This document shows positions 27,470 through 36,725 of a DNA stretch of 64,000 nt, piece by piece. Position numbers and translations under genes: made by a program. The DNA is from Exilibacterium tricleocarpae (lineage in GTDB: Bacteria; Pseudomonadota; Gammaproteobacteria; Pseudomonadales; Cellvibrionaceae): the NCBI RefSeq assembly GCF_007004655.1, contig NZ_ML660103.1:1-64000 (forward strand), written 5' to 3'. How positions within the stretch are numbered: position 1 is the stretch's first letter; every line of letters starts with the position of its first letter. The notes beneath the pieces were generated by a model. That model did not search any database and was not told the DNA's origin. It was given only the letters and a program-made list of their open reading frames with translations.

Positions 27470-27949
27470 ATGCTGGAAGTGTTTGAACGCCTGGCGCCGG
27501 CCGCCGGTATCCCGGTGCACGACAGGCTGATGCTCGATCACCAGCAGCGGGAAAAGGGTCGCTTCAAAGCGACCGCTGCTTCCGGTGAGGAAGTGCGGGT
27601 ATTTCTCGAGCGCGGTAAAACACTGGCGATCGGCGAGATACTGCGCAGCCGCTGCGGCAAAAACCTGACCGTCGTCGGTGCCGTTGAAACGGTGGCAACC
27701 GCATCCAGCCACGACTGGTTGGCGTTTTCCCGCGCCTGCTATCACCTGGGCAACCGCCACGTAAAACTGCAGATCGGGGAGCGCTGGCTGCGCCTCAAAC
27801 CCGACCATGTATTGCAGGCGATGTTACTGAACCTGGGGTTGCAGGTGATCGAAGAAGACGCTGTTTTCGTCCCCGAGGCGGGTGCCTATGCACATACCGG
27901 TAACCACACCCATGCCGGCGGCCATGGCCATGACCATCACCACCACTGA
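27470..27949 (+). CDS. ureE: Urease accessory nickel chaperone UreE
   Basis: 159 residues. The central GRCYHLGNRH-type motif is ACYHLGNRHVKLQIGERWLRLKPDHVL. The C-terminus is His-rich (HTGNHTHAGGHGHDHHHH), as in nickel-storing UreE proteins. It dimerises, binds nickel and passes it to UreG. The ureF start lies inside its last codons. Confidence 0.93.
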   Translation: MLEVFERLAPAAGIPVHDRLMLDHQQREKGRFKATAASGEEVRVFLERGKTLAIGEILRSRCGKNLTVVGAVETVATASSHDWLAFSRACYHLGNRHVKLQIGERWLRLKPDHVLQAMLLNLGLQVIEEDAVFVPEAGAYAHTGNHTHAGGHGHDHHHH

Positions 27950-28607
27950 CACCGGGCTGCTGCGCCTGCTGCAATTGAGCAGTGCCGCGCTGCCGGTGGG
28001 CGGCTACGCGTTTTCCCAGGGACTCGAACAGGCGGTCGAGCGGGGCTGGGTGGACAGCGCCGGGAGCGCCCGGGAATGGCTGTCGGTACAATTGGCAGAA
28101 TCCCTGGCGCGCGTCGATCTGCCACTGTTACTGCGGCAATGGCATGCGGTGACTACCGGCGACTTGCAGGCCCAGCAGCACTGGAACGCCTATGCCTTGG
28201 CCTGTCGGGAAACGGCAGAGCTGCGTTTGACGGACACGGCGATGGGAGAGGCTCTGCGCAAACTGTTGCGTCAGCTCGAGGCGCTGAACCCGGAACCTGC
28301 CGTCGAGACAATCAGCTTTGTGACAGCGTTTGCACTGGCCGCCGGGTATTGGGACCTGGAGCGCCGGGCCTGTTGTTGCGGGTTTGCGTGGTCATGGTTG
28401 GAAAACCAGGTGGCGGCCGCTACCAAACTGGTGCCGCTCGGGCAAACCAGTGCCCAGAGGATATTAGGCGCGTTGATCGCAGAGGTGCCGCAAGCCATCG
28501 ACCTGGCGCTGTCGATCGAGGACGGCGAGATCGGCGCATCGCTGCCGGGCGTGGCCATGGCCAGTGCCGGGCATGAGGTGCAGTATTCCCGGTTGTTTCG
28601 GTCTTAG
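27924..28607 (+). CDS. ureF: Urease accessory protein UreF
   Basis: 227 residues from ATG 27924 (ATG 27930 also possible), overlapping the end of ureE. LLRLLQLSSAALPVGGYAFSQGLE is the family opening; LVPLGQTSAQRIL and PGVAMASAGHEVQYSRLFRS close it. It acts as an activator of the UreG GTPase in the UreDFG complex. Confidence 0.93.
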   Translation: MAMTITTTDTGLLRLLQLSSAALPVGGYAFSQGLEQAVERGWVDSAGSAREWLSVQLAESLARVDLPLLLRQWHAVTTGDLQAQQHWNAYALACRETAELRLTDTAMGEALRKLLRQLEALNPEPAVETISFVTAFALAAGYWDLERRACCCGFAWSWLENQVAAATKLVPLGQTSAQRILGALIAEVPQAIDLALSIEDGEIGASLPGVAMASAGHEVQYSRLFRS

Positions 28608-28689
28608 GGGGTGCCCTTCGGTCCGGTCACTGACAGATACCGGGGTTAAGGTGTTAGAAACGACACTTCCTTAAGTCGGGACCCTGCGG

Positions 28690-28725
28690 AGGCAGGCCCA
28701 ATAGCGCTTACCTGGGCGCCTGCCT
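28690..28725 (+). repeat. Hairpin downstream of ureF
   Basis: AGGCAGG-CCCA pairs with TGGG-CG-CCTGCCT, an 11-bp stem with a two-base bulge, flanked by CCTTAAG-type sequences on both sides. There is no T-run, so it is not a typical terminator. It adjoins copy 4 of the palindromic family and may be a degenerate relative. Confidence 0.5.
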
Positions 28726-28727
28726 TT

Positions 28728-28945
28728 GGTTCTTAAGTGAAAAAGTGCCAATTGAACGGTCTGCCTCTGGGCAGTGCTTTCAGAAACACGCCGTAAACCC
28801 ATCCCTGGGGGCTTCACGACAGCATCCCTGCTGTCGAGAGTTTCTGAAAACACTGCCCAGAGGCAGACCTCCCCTCGGTATTCTTAATCCAAATTGCCGA
28901 GATTCGAGCCGGCACAATAAGTTGGTGCAAGTCTTCTTAAGTACC
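28728..28945 (+). repeat. MITE-like palindromic element, copy 4 (between ureF and ureG)
   Basis: The arms at 28758-28787 and 28840-28869 pair with a single mismatch. The loop is identical to copy 1. Outer inverted repeats are GGTTCTTAAGTG... (28728-28749) and ...CTTCTTAAGTACC (28924-28945). It fills most of the 416-base gap before ureG. Confidence 0.85.
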
Positions 28946-29023
28946 ACCAAAAGTAGGCGGTCACGTGAGGGCCATTCAGGTCAGATCATGAATTCGAAGT
29001 GAAATTACAACAGGACAAACACA

Positions 29024-29653
29024 ATGAAACAAAAGCAAACACTCAGAGTCGGCGTCGGCGGCCCGGTGGGCTCCGGCAAGACAGCCTTACTGAAAGCCCT
29101 CTGCACCGCCATGCGCAACCACTACGATATTGCCGTGGTAACCAACGATATCTACACCAAGGAAGACGCTAAATTTTTAACTCAACACCAGGCACTCAGC
29201 GCCGACCGCATTATGGGCGTCGAAACCGGCGGCTGTCCCCACACCGCCATCCGCGAAGATGCCTCTATGAACCTGGCGGCCATCGAGGCGTTACAGCAGC
29301 GCCACGGCGAGCTGGATATCGTCTTCGTCGAAAGCGGCGGCGACAACCTCAGCGCGACCTTCAGTCCCGAACTGTCCGATTTGACGCTCTACGTTATCGA
29401 TGTCTCCGCCGGCGACAAGATTCCGCGCAAGGGCGGCCCGGGCATTACCAAATCCGATTTGCTGATTATCAACAAGATCGATCTGGCGCCCATGGTGGGT
29501 GCCTCACTGGAGGTGATGGATCGCGACGCCACCACCATGCGCGGCGAGCGGCCATTTGTGTTTTCCAATTTGAAGTCGGGTGAGGGTTTGCAGGCCATCA
29601 TCGACTTTATTATCGAGGAGGGGATGTTGCCGCCGTTATCGGTGGTGGCCTAA
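29024..29653 (+). CDS. ureG: Urease accessory GTPase UreG
   Basis: 209 residues: P-loop [16 protein letters not shown], nickel-binding Cys-His in [14 protein letters not shown], switch region [20 protein letters not shown], NKxD-type NKIDLAP. It couples GTP hydrolysis to nickel insertion. Its last 18 bases overlap the end of the convergent response-regulator gene. Confidence 0.96.
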   Translation: MKQKQTLRVGVGGPVGSGKTALLKALCTAMRNHYDIAVVTNDIYTKEDAKFLTQHQALSADRIMGVETGGCPHTAIREDASMNLAAIEALQQRHGELDIVFVESGGDNLSATFSPELSDLTLYVIDVSAGDKIPRKGGPGITKSDLLIINKIDLAPMVGASLEVMDRDATTMRGERPFVFSNLKSGEGLQAIIDFIIEEGMLPPLSVVA

Positions 29654-30550
29654 CACGCGAATGGCGATTGCCGCCGCCGAGGTGCGATTGTCCACCTCCA
29701 GCTTGCGGAAAATCTGCTCCAGGTGTTTGTTGACGGTGCGCGGGCTGGTGGATAGTATTTGGCCGATCTCGCGGTTGGTCTTGCCGTTGCCGATCCAGTA
29801 GAGCACCTCGGATTCACGGCCGGTGACCGGCAGCGCCTGGCGCAACCGCTCGGCGCCGCTCTCGCCTTGGCCAGCCAAGAGTTCCAACAGCACCTCCGCC
29901 CCGCGGGTGTGTTCCACCAGGCGTACCTCCAGTGGTTGTTCGAGACCGGTCAGCGTCAACGCCTGGTTCGGTTGCGGATGGTGTCGCAGCCACCGCAGCA
30001 GCTGGGCCGGCAATTGTGTGTGCTGCCAGGTGTCGCCGGCGCCGGCGCGGGCAAACAGTTCCCTGACCTGGGGCGTTGCCCAGAGGGTGTGCCCGGCGCT
30101 GTCGATGGTAAACAGGTGGTGGCCGGTATGGTCCAGCGCACACTGGGCGCTGTTGGTCCGGCGCGCATTGTTGAGGTGCACGCGCATACGCGCCATCAGT
30201 TCATCCGGGTCGACCGGTTTGGTAAGGTAGTCGACACCGCCGGCATTCAGACCTTTTACAATACTCTCCGTATCGCTCAAACCGGTCATGAAAATAATGG
30301 GCACGTCGCACAGATCGGGATTGGCTTTCAAACGCTCACAGGTTTCAAAACCGTCCAGATGGGGCATGATGGCATCGAGCAGGATAATATCCGGTGTGAT
30401 TTTCCCGGCGATGGTGATGGCCTGCTTGCCTTCGAGCGCCACCAGCACCGTTAACCCGGCGGTTTCCAGCGCGTCGTTGAGCATGCCCAACGTTTCCGGC
30501 GAGTCGTCGACCACCAGCACGATAGCCTGGTCGGGGGTGTCGGGTATCAC
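29636..30550 (-). CDS. LuxR/FixJ-type response regulator
   Basis: 304 residues. The N-terminal receiver domain has [14 protein letters not shown], the phospho-acceptor Asp in [14 protein letters not shown], and conserved Thr and Lys in FMTG and TKPVD. A middle segment with no recognised domain (130-230) separates it from a C-terminal GerE/LuxR helix-turn-helix ([36 protein letters not shown]). Overlaps the kinase gene by ATGA, so they form one operon. Position next to ureG makes it the likely regulator of urea use. Confidence 0.88.
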   Translation of the reverse strand: MIPDTPDQAIVLVVDDSPETLGMLNDALETAGLTVLVALEGKQAITIAGKITPDIILLDAIMPHLDGFETCERLKANPDLCDVPIIFMTGLSDTESIVKGLNAGGVDYLTKPVDPDELMARMRVHLNNARRTNSAQCALDHTGHHLFTIDSAGHTLWATPQVRELFARAGAGDTWQHTQLPAQLLRWLRHHPQPNQALTLTGLEQPLEVRLVEHTRGAEVLLELLAGQGESGAERLRQALPVTGRESEVLYWIGNGKTNREIGQILSTSPRTVNKHLEQIFRKLEVDNRTSAAAIAIRVLGHHR

Positions 30551-33500
30551 GGCTTTGTCTCCAGCAGTTGGACTATCTTATCGAACTGAATGTGTTGTGC
30601 CAGGTGTTGCAGACGATCGATCAGGGCGGGTTCGCCGAGTTGCATATTCTCGATCAGGGCCAGTTGCTCCTTAAAGCCCTTGCGATAGCCGATTTCCGCA
30701 AAATCGCGCAATTTCGCGAAGCTCGGGTGGTTGGGCACCCGGATAGCCCCGCCACCGGCCACGGGTACGGGTACGGGGTCGATGCGCAGGGGCCGGCGGT
30801 CGTCGTAGGTCCAGGTCAACCTCAGCAAGTCGGCGAGTGTATCCAGTAGGTGTTGCAGTTTAATCGGTTTTACCAGGTAGGCATCGTGATGGGTGCCCGA
30901 TGCGTCGCTGCCGGGGTCGCCGGCGGCGAGACTGTTGTGGCGTTCCTGGGCATCGGCGGAGATCATCACAACAGGTGCTTTGACGCCCCGTTGCCGCAGT
31001 TGTCCGGCCAGGGTTATCCCGCTTATGCCGGGCATGGAGACGTCGATCAGGAACAGGTCGGGCGGGCACTGGCGCAGCAGGTCCAGGCAGGCCTCGGCAT
31101 CGCAGGCCTCGGTTACCCCGAACCCCAGCGGGGTGAGCAGATCGTTGATCAGGCCGCGGTGAGTGGGTTCGTCATCGACCACTGCGATATTGCGGAGCGG
31201 TCCGGCGTAGCCTGTCACCGGGTTTTGTACCGGTGCCGGTATCCGCGGCGCGGCGACCGGTGACAACATCAGCATCAACGTAAAGCGGCTGCCGGTGCCC
31301 GGCGTGCTCTCGACGGCGATATCGCCGCCCATGATCTCCGCCAGCAGCCGCACGATCGTCAGGCCCAGGCCGGTGCCGGGAACATGGGGTACCCCGGGCT
31401 TGCGCACGCGCTCGAAAGGGTTGAACACACGCTGCAAATCCTCCGCGGCAATGCCCACGCCGGTGTCGGTCACCGTAAACTCCGCGACGTGACTGCGATA
31501 GCGGACCGCAAATTCAACGCTGCCCCGACAGGTGTATTTAACGGCATTGGACAGCAGGTTAATCAACACCTGGCGCAAGCGTTTTTCGTCGGCGATGACA
31601 AACCTCGGCAGCGCCGGTGCGCCCTGGTTGCCGGTACTGCCGCTGCCGATATTGTCTTTGAAAACGATGGACTTGGCCTGTGCCTGCAGGCGAAACATCT
31701 GCACCAGTTGCGCCAGCAATGCGTGCAGGTCGACCTGATCGCGGTGAATGTCCAGGCGGCCGGCTTCGATTTTGGAGATATCCAGCAGTCCCTCGATCAG
31801 GTCTGCCAGGTGCTCGCCGCTGCGCCGGATAACGTCGATCGCGTCTCGGCGTGCAGCCGGAATCGCATTGTCGCGGCCGAGCAGTTGGGCGTAGCCGAGA
31901 ATCGACTGCAACGGTGTGCGCAACTCGTGGCTGATACCGGTCAGGTAACGGCTTTTCGCCTGGTTGGCCGCCTCGGCAAAATCCTTGGCCCGTTGCAGTT
32001 CCCGGTCGGTTTTGCGATGCGCCTCTATCTCCCGTACCAACAATCGGTTTTGCCGGTTGGATTCGTCCTGCGCCACCACGCGGCTCTCATGGGCCAGTAA
32101 AAACAGCCAGGCCAGCACGCCGGAGACTATCATCAGCACGAAAAACAGCGTCCAGAGCAGGTCCGCCAGCAGGCCGGCAAACGCCTGTTGCTGGGGGTTG
32201 ATGTGGTAGTAAACCAGCGCCAGCAGCGCACCGTTGAGCAGGCAGATCATACTGAGAATAGCGAGGAAGTGGCCGAGCCGGGAATCGATCGCCGTCACGG
32301 CGCGGCGTGGCAGCAGACGCTGCAGAAGCTGCGCGATCTGGTTGGAAAAACGGCCATGGGGTTTACAGCTATCGCGGCAGCGCGCGTCGAGCGAACAACA
32401 CAGTGAACAGATGGGGCCCCGATAGGCCGGGCACTGACTGATATCTTCCTGCTCGAAATGATTTTCGCAAATACAACACTGCCGGGTGTCGGTATTGTCG
32501 CAATCAGGCGCCGGCGACCGCGCGATATAGTAGCGCCCGCCGGTGAGCAGGGCGATCAGCGGCACCATCACAAAGGTGACGGCCAGGGTTATGAAATGGG
32601 CTAAAGCCTGAGACGTTGTGCCAAAGGCGCCCAGGTAGCACAGCAGGCCGAGGCCGGAGGCCGCCGCCATCGAACCCACCCCGACCGGGTTGATGTCGTA
32701 CAGGTGGGCGCGTTTAAACTCGAGCAGCGCCGGACTGAGCCCGAATTTTTTGTTGATCATCAGATCGGCCGACAGCGAGCCGAGCCAACTGATGGCGATG
32801 ATCGCGAACATGCCGAGAATATTTTCCAGCGCCCGATAGATGCCCAACTCCATCAACAGCAGGGCGATGGCGACATTAAACACCAGCCAGACCACCCGGC
32901 CCGGGTGGCTGTGGGTCAGGCGGGAAAAAAAATTCGACCAGGCGATGGAACCCGCATACGCATTGGTGACGTTGATTTTCATCTGCGAAATAATCACCAT
33001 CACGCCGGCCAGCACCAGGGCCGGGGTGGGGGATTGGGTCATGTAGTTGGTAAGGTAGCTGAAGGCGGTTTGATACATTTGGGTGGGATCGGCGGCAAGT
33101 GCCATCGGCATGCCCTGTGTAAACGCCAGATAGGCGAGAAAGGACCCAAACAGCATCTTGACGATACCGATAAAAATCCACCCCGGACCGGCTGCGATCA
33201 ACGCCGTCCACCAGCGCAGCGGCGCCGTGGTGTCTTTGGGTGGCAGGAAGCGCAGGTAGTCCACCTGTTCACCGATTTGCGCGATCATGGCGAACAGCAC
33301 CGCCGAAGCCGCACCAAACAGGAGCAGGTCAAAGCCGGCGTGATCACTTTCGGTTCCCCGGTATTGGGTCCAGTCGGCAACGCTGTCGATCTCGGCGTAG
33401 ACCACGGCGCCGAGCGCCAGGCATTGCAGCAGCAGCCACAACGGCTGGGTGCCGACCTGGAATTTACTGATAAACGTAATACCGTGGGTCACTATCGGGA

Positions 33501-33993
33501 TCACGGCCAGGGCGCAAATGACATAGCCGATGGTCACAGGCAGACCGAACAATGCCTTTAATGCCATGGCCAGGATAGCAGCTTCAATGGCGAAAAAGAT
33601 AAACGTGAAGGAGGCGTATATCAGCGAGGTAATGGTGGAACCGAGGTAGCCAAAGCCGGCACCGCGGGTTAGCAGGTCGATGTCCAGACCGTGTTTGGCG
33701 GCGTGATAGCTGATGGGAAAGCCGACGACAAAAATAACCGCGCCTACAGTAAGCATGGCCACCAGGGCGTTCACAAAACCGTAGTTAAGCGTAATGGCGC
33801 CGCCGATGGCCTCCAGGGCGAGAAAAGCCGTGGCGCCGAGCGCCGTAGTCGCCACCTGCCCGGAGCTCCAGCGGCGGGCTTTCTTGGCGGTAAAGCGCAG
33901 CGCGTAGTCTTCCAGGGTCTGGTTGGCGACCCACTGATTGTATTGGCGTCTGACCCGAAATATCTGTTGCGCTGCGCGCGTTGTCGTGGTGAT
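30547..33993 (-). CDS. NCS1-transporter-like hybrid sensor histidine kinase
   Basis: About 1148 residues. The first roughly 500 form a twelve-helix NCS1 (nucleobase/allantoin symporter) domain. A cysteine-rich linker follows (CCICENHFEQ...CSLCCSLDARC) and then two more hydrophobic helices. The kinase core has YLTGISHELRTPLQSILGY (H box), LINLLSNAVKY (N box), VTDTGVGI and GTGLGLTIV. A receiver domain follows (DLFLIDVSMPG, LVKPI). Conserved N-terminal sequence YNQWVANQTLEDYALRFTAKKARRW is in frame upstream of the first GTG. No ATG/GTG/TTG precedes it, but GGAGG lies six bases before an ATC at 33991-33993, which I take as the start. Confidence 0.82.
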   Translation of the reverse strand: MTTTTRAAQQIFRVRRQYNQWVANQTLEDYALRFTAKKARRWSSGQVATTALGATAFLALEAIGGAITLNYGFVNALVAMLTVGAVIFVVGFPISYHAAKHGLDIDLLTRGAGFGYLGSTITSLIYASFTFIFFAIEAAILAMALKALFGLPVTIGYVICALAVIPIVTHGITFISKFQVGTQPLWLLLQCLALGAVVYAEIDSVADWTQYRGTESDHAGFDLLLFGAASAVLFAMIAQIGEQVDYLRFLPPKDTTAPLRWWTALIAAGPGWIFIGIVKMLFGSFLAYLAFTQGMPMALAADPTQMYQTAFSYLTNYMTQSPTPALVLAGVMVIISQMKINVTNAYAGSIAWSNFFSRLTHSHPGRVVWLVFNVAIALLLMELGIYRALENILGMFAIIAISWLGSLSADLMINKKFGLSPALLEFKRAHLYDINPVGVGSMAAASGLGLLCYLGAFGTTSQALAHFITLAVTFVMVPLIALLTGGRYYIARSPAPDCDNTDTRQCCICENHFEQEDISQCPAYRGPICSLCCSLDARCRDSCKPHGRFSNQIAQLLQRLLPRRAVTAIDSRLGHFLAILSMICLLNGALLALVYYHINPQQQAFAGLLADLLWTLFFVLMIVSGVLAWLFLLAHESRVVAQDESNRQNRLLVREIEAHRKTDRELQRAKDFAEAANQAKSRYLTGISHELRTPLQSILGYAQLLGRDNAIPAARRDAIDVIRRSGEHLADLIEGLLDISKIEAGRLDIHRDQVDLHALLAQLVQMFRLQAQAKSIVFKDNIGSGSTGNQGAPALPRFVIADEKRLRQVLINLLSNAVKYTCRGSVEFAVRYRSHVAEFTVTDTGVGIAAEDLQRVFNPFERVRKPGVPHVPGTGLGLTIVRLLAEIMGGDIAVESTPGTGSRFTLMLMLSPVAAPRIPAPVQNPVTGYAGPLRNIAVVDDEPTHRGLINDLLTPLGFGVTEACDAEACLDLLRQCPPDLFLIDVSMPGISGITLAGQLRQRGVKAPVVMISADAQERHNSLAAGDPGSDASGTHHDAYLVKPIKLQHLLDTLADLLRLTWTYDDRRPLRIDPVPVPVAGGGAIRVPNHPSFAKLRDFAEIGYRKGFKEQLALIENMQLGEPALIDRLQHLAQHIQFDKIVQLLETKP

Positions 33994-34315
33994 CGCTAGC
34001 CTCCGGTGTTAACCGCGCCGGCCAGACCACGCCGGTGAAAAAATTTCTATCGAGTTTCCTTTGATAGCCCAATGCAACTTCCGGGCCGTTGCCGTTGGGA
34101 TTGCACTTCAACGTGTTATTTCCTGGAGCAAAAGATGTTTTTCTGACCAAAAACTGCGCACGTATTGACGGCTTTTCAGGTGCTGTTGTGTCACTGCTGT
34201 TGCTTCGGAAAGGCGTGGATTTGAGTTGTGGAGATTTAGAAATGCTATTGAAATCAATCACTTTTATTGCGAGCCGGCGTGTTTAATGGTTTTTGTACCT
34301 ATGGCATAAGCGTGT

Positions 34316-34332
34316 TGGTACCACTTTTGCTA
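34316..34332 (+). promoter_or_regulatory. Sigma54-type -24/-12 promoter
   Basis: TGGTACCACTTTTGCTA has GG and GC separated by exactly ten bases, matching TGGCAC-N5-TTGCA at most positions. It is about 52 bases upstream of the small secreted protein ATG. The rest of the 33994-34383 gap contains the presumed kinase promoter on the other strand and no further gene. Confidence 0.65.
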
Positions 34333-34383
34333 AGAAGCGGTTAACTCTGATTTAAAACTTCACAAACTGTAGAGGTGTTAACC

Positions 34384-34701
34384 ATGAAACTGACGAAAAA
34401 ACTGCCCATTGTTTTCACGTTTTTATTAACCGCCGCCGGCGCTGCGGACGTCTTCGCATCATCGTGCGCCAAACAACGCATGCCCGACGCCCCGGCCATC
34501 CCGCCGGGAGAAGCGGCTACGGTACGGGAAATGTATGAAGCGCAGAACCATGTCAAAGCTTATATTAAAAGCGTCGAGAAACATTTGAATTGCGTCGCCA
34601 GTTCCTCTTTGTACAACGAGAGACTGGAGCAGGTTCAAAATGTAGCCGCTGCTTACAACCAGGCAGTGCGCGTATTCAAAGCCAAACACGCCAGCTTGTA
34701 G
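34384..34701 (+). CDS. Small secreted protein of unknown function
   Basis: 105 residues from ATG 34384 (GAGGTG upstream). The signal peptide KKLPIVFTFLLTAAGAADVFA is followed by a mature, mostly helical protein with two cysteines (SSCAKQ and HLNCVASS) that could form a disulfide. AAAYNQAVRVFKAKH ends it. A sigma54-type promoter precedes it. I recognise no family. Confidence 0.65.
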   Translation: MKLTKKLPIVFTFLLTAAGAADVFASSCAKQRMPDAPAIPPGEAATVREMYEAQNHVKAYIKSVEKHLNCVASSSLYNERLEQVQNVAAAYNQAVRVFKAKHASL

Positions 34702-34789
34702 CATTCGCCACCGCGGGCTGATGGCGCCGGCGCGGCGGTGTAACAACCGCGCGCGCCGGGCTGTTGCGTTGAGGCGCTGTGCTGCGTCT

Positions 34790-36382
34790 CTATCCCTGCG
34801 GTTCAGACTCCGTCTCCGGGAGATTGTCAATAAACGTCGTCACTTCTGCTGCCGTGCGGCAGGCGGCTTTTAGTTCCGCCAGCACTGCCGTATGCTGATC
34901 GCTGCCTGCGACCTGGCCGGTTTTGCGGCTGATTGCCGCACTGGCAAAGGCCAGGGCCGTTGACGAGGACAGGTAGTGGCAACGTTCGTCGCTGCAGGAC
35001 GGTAACGGAATCGACTCGGCCTTTGGTTTACTTGCATCGAAACTATTGGTAAACACGTGTTCGAATGTCGGTGCGGCGAAGGTGCGTCGGCCCAGATCAT
35101 AGTTGTCGTTACCCGCCGGATTGTTGTAGGGAATACCTTTCCACTTGCACAGTGTTGCCAGAATCGATGTGTGGTCAAACGGCAGTTCCTGGGCGCAGCC
35201 GGCGGGATCGGGTCGAATGACGGTGCTGTTTTCGATATAAGGCGAGATCAATAAAAACGGCACTCTGACGCCGAACCGATCGAAGCCGAAGGTACTCGGG
35301 CTGTCGTCCGGCCTGGCCGCGCCGCGTGGTGGCGGGACGTGATCGTAGGTGCCCCCATGCTCGTCGAAATTGACAATCAACAGCGTATTTTTCCATTTCG
35401 GGCTGTTGCGTACCGCTTTGTAAATCTTGTGCAGAAATTTCTCGCCCTCCAGCAAACTGGTGGGCGGGTGGTAACTCGACACATCGGTGAGCAATCGCTC
35501 CCCGATAAAAACCGGCTCCAGGTAACTCAACGACGGCAGGGTACCGGCGGCGGCATCGGCAAGAAAAGTACCCCCAGTCGGGTCGCCCTCTTCACCGATA
35601 CCGGCAAAATGGAGGCCGTCTTCTGAAAACTGCTGTAACGGTTTATACATATACCGGGTGTAAGCCTGTTCCCGCAGGGAGCACACCCAGTCGTGTGGGT
35701 AGTAGATTTTCCAGGTGGCGCTGTTGGGATGGGTTTTGTTCCACTCTTCAAAGGCGTTGAAAATGGTGGTTTTTGTCTCGAGTGTTTTGCCGCAGGCGCT
35801 CAGGTTGTTTATTCGGCCGAGGGAGGTTCCGGCCAGGCTGAAAGCGCGGTTGGGGTTGGTTTGGCTCGGCACTGAGCAAAAGTAGTCATCGGAGACGGCA
35901 AACGCTTTGGCGAGGTGGTGGAGCACCGGAACCTCGTGTTTGGTATTGCACTGGAGGATTTCATCCGCACCGGCGTCGCCGCGATGTTGCTGCCAGTTTA
36001 GCCAAAACCCCTGCATTTGGTATTGTCTCGGCAAGTCGGTGTTGTGCATAGTGCCGAAAATTTGTCGGGTCACCGGGTCGAACGCTTCTCCCGGGTCTTT
36101 CGACGGGGTGCAGCAGTATTGGCCGGAGGCTTTCTCGATACGCTTCCAGGGGCCGGTGTAAGCCGCGGGATTATCGTAAAAGCTGGCACTTGCAGGCAGT
36201 TGCGGCAGTGGCGACGGCAGGCCTTGGAAGGGTTTGAAGGGACTTTTGGGTATATAGTTGATCCTGTCATCGGGGCCGTACAAAAAGCCCAGCATATGGT
36301 CGAAACCGCGGTTTTCGAACATCACATAGACGACGTGGTGGATGTTTTCCTGCATAAGTTGCAATGCATTGCTGTTAGTCAT
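34790..36382 (-). CDS. Phosphoesterase family protein (phospholipase C/acid phosphatase-like)
   Basis: 530 residues of the alkaline-phosphatase-fold phosphoesterase family (PF04185). Metal-site segments visible are VVYVMFENRGFDHMLGFLYG, NFDEHGGTYDHVPPPRGA, PFLLISPYIEN and PFDHTSILATLCKWKG. AAGGATAG precedes the ATG. No signal peptide is evident, unlike many relatives, so location is uncertain. Substrate (phospholipid or phosphomonoester) cannot be told from sequence. Confidence 0.82.
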   Translation of the reverse strand: MTNSNALQLMQENIHHVVYVMFENRGFDHMLGFLYGPDDRINYIPKSPFKPFQGLPSPLPQLPASASFYDNPAAYTGPWKRIEKASGQYCCTPSKDPGEAFDPVTRQIFGTMHNTDLPRQYQMQGFWLNWQQHRGDAGADEILQCNTKHEVPVLHHLAKAFAVSDDYFCSVPSQTNPNRAFSLAGTSLGRINNLSACGKTLETKTTIFNAFEEWNKTHPNSATWKIYYPHDWVCSLREQAYTRYMYKPLQQFSEDGLHFAGIGEEGDPTGGTFLADAAAGTLPSLSYLEPVFIGERLLTDVSSYHPPTSLLEGEKFLHKIYKAVRNSPKWKNTLLIVNFDEHGGTYDHVPPPRGAARPDDSPSTFGFDRFGVRVPFLLISPYIENSTVIRPDPAGCAQELPFDHTSILATLCKWKGIPYNNPAGNDNYDLGRRTFAAPTFEHVFTNSFDASKPKAESIPLPSCSDERCHYLSSSTALAFASAAISRKTGQVAGSDQHTAVLAELKAACRTAAEVTTFIDNLPETESEPQG

Positions 36383-36725
36383 AACACTATCCTTTTTTAA
36401 TTATAGTTTTGCCTTTCCAACAACTGCACATCATAAAGGCGATGGTTTTTATATTTCTACTCATCTACTGTTTACGCTGCCGGCATTGAAGGCGCACGCA
36501 GCTTTCGGTCACCGGCAGGTGTCAGTGACTCAACGATAGCATGGCTTTGCAACAAAGTATCGAGACTATAGGCGAAGGGCCGGCGGGGATGGGGCGGCGT
36601 ACTTGAATTAACCCCTGCGGGCTTGAAAGCGAAGACTATATATTCACTCTATATAATCTGTTTTACTCCGGCGTGGGGGCGTAGCACTCGGCCGGTGCCG
36701 CTCTGTTGTCAGGGTGAGAGACATT
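36383..36725. other. Intergenic region upstream of the phosphoesterase gene
   Basis: No gene is seen. Around 36635-36660 is an AT-rich inverted repeat, TATATA-TTCACTC-TATATA, which could hold a promoter or operator for the minus-strand phosphoesterase gene, though it is 250 bases away. Confidence 0.35.

Noticed and set aside
28690-28725. Terminator after ureF
   Set aside because: Good stem but no U-run, and ureG continues in the same direction.
33785-34261. Alternative minus-strand frame as the kinase N-terminus
   Set aside because: The conserved YNQWVANQTLEDYALRF segment is in the other frame, continuous with the transporter domain.
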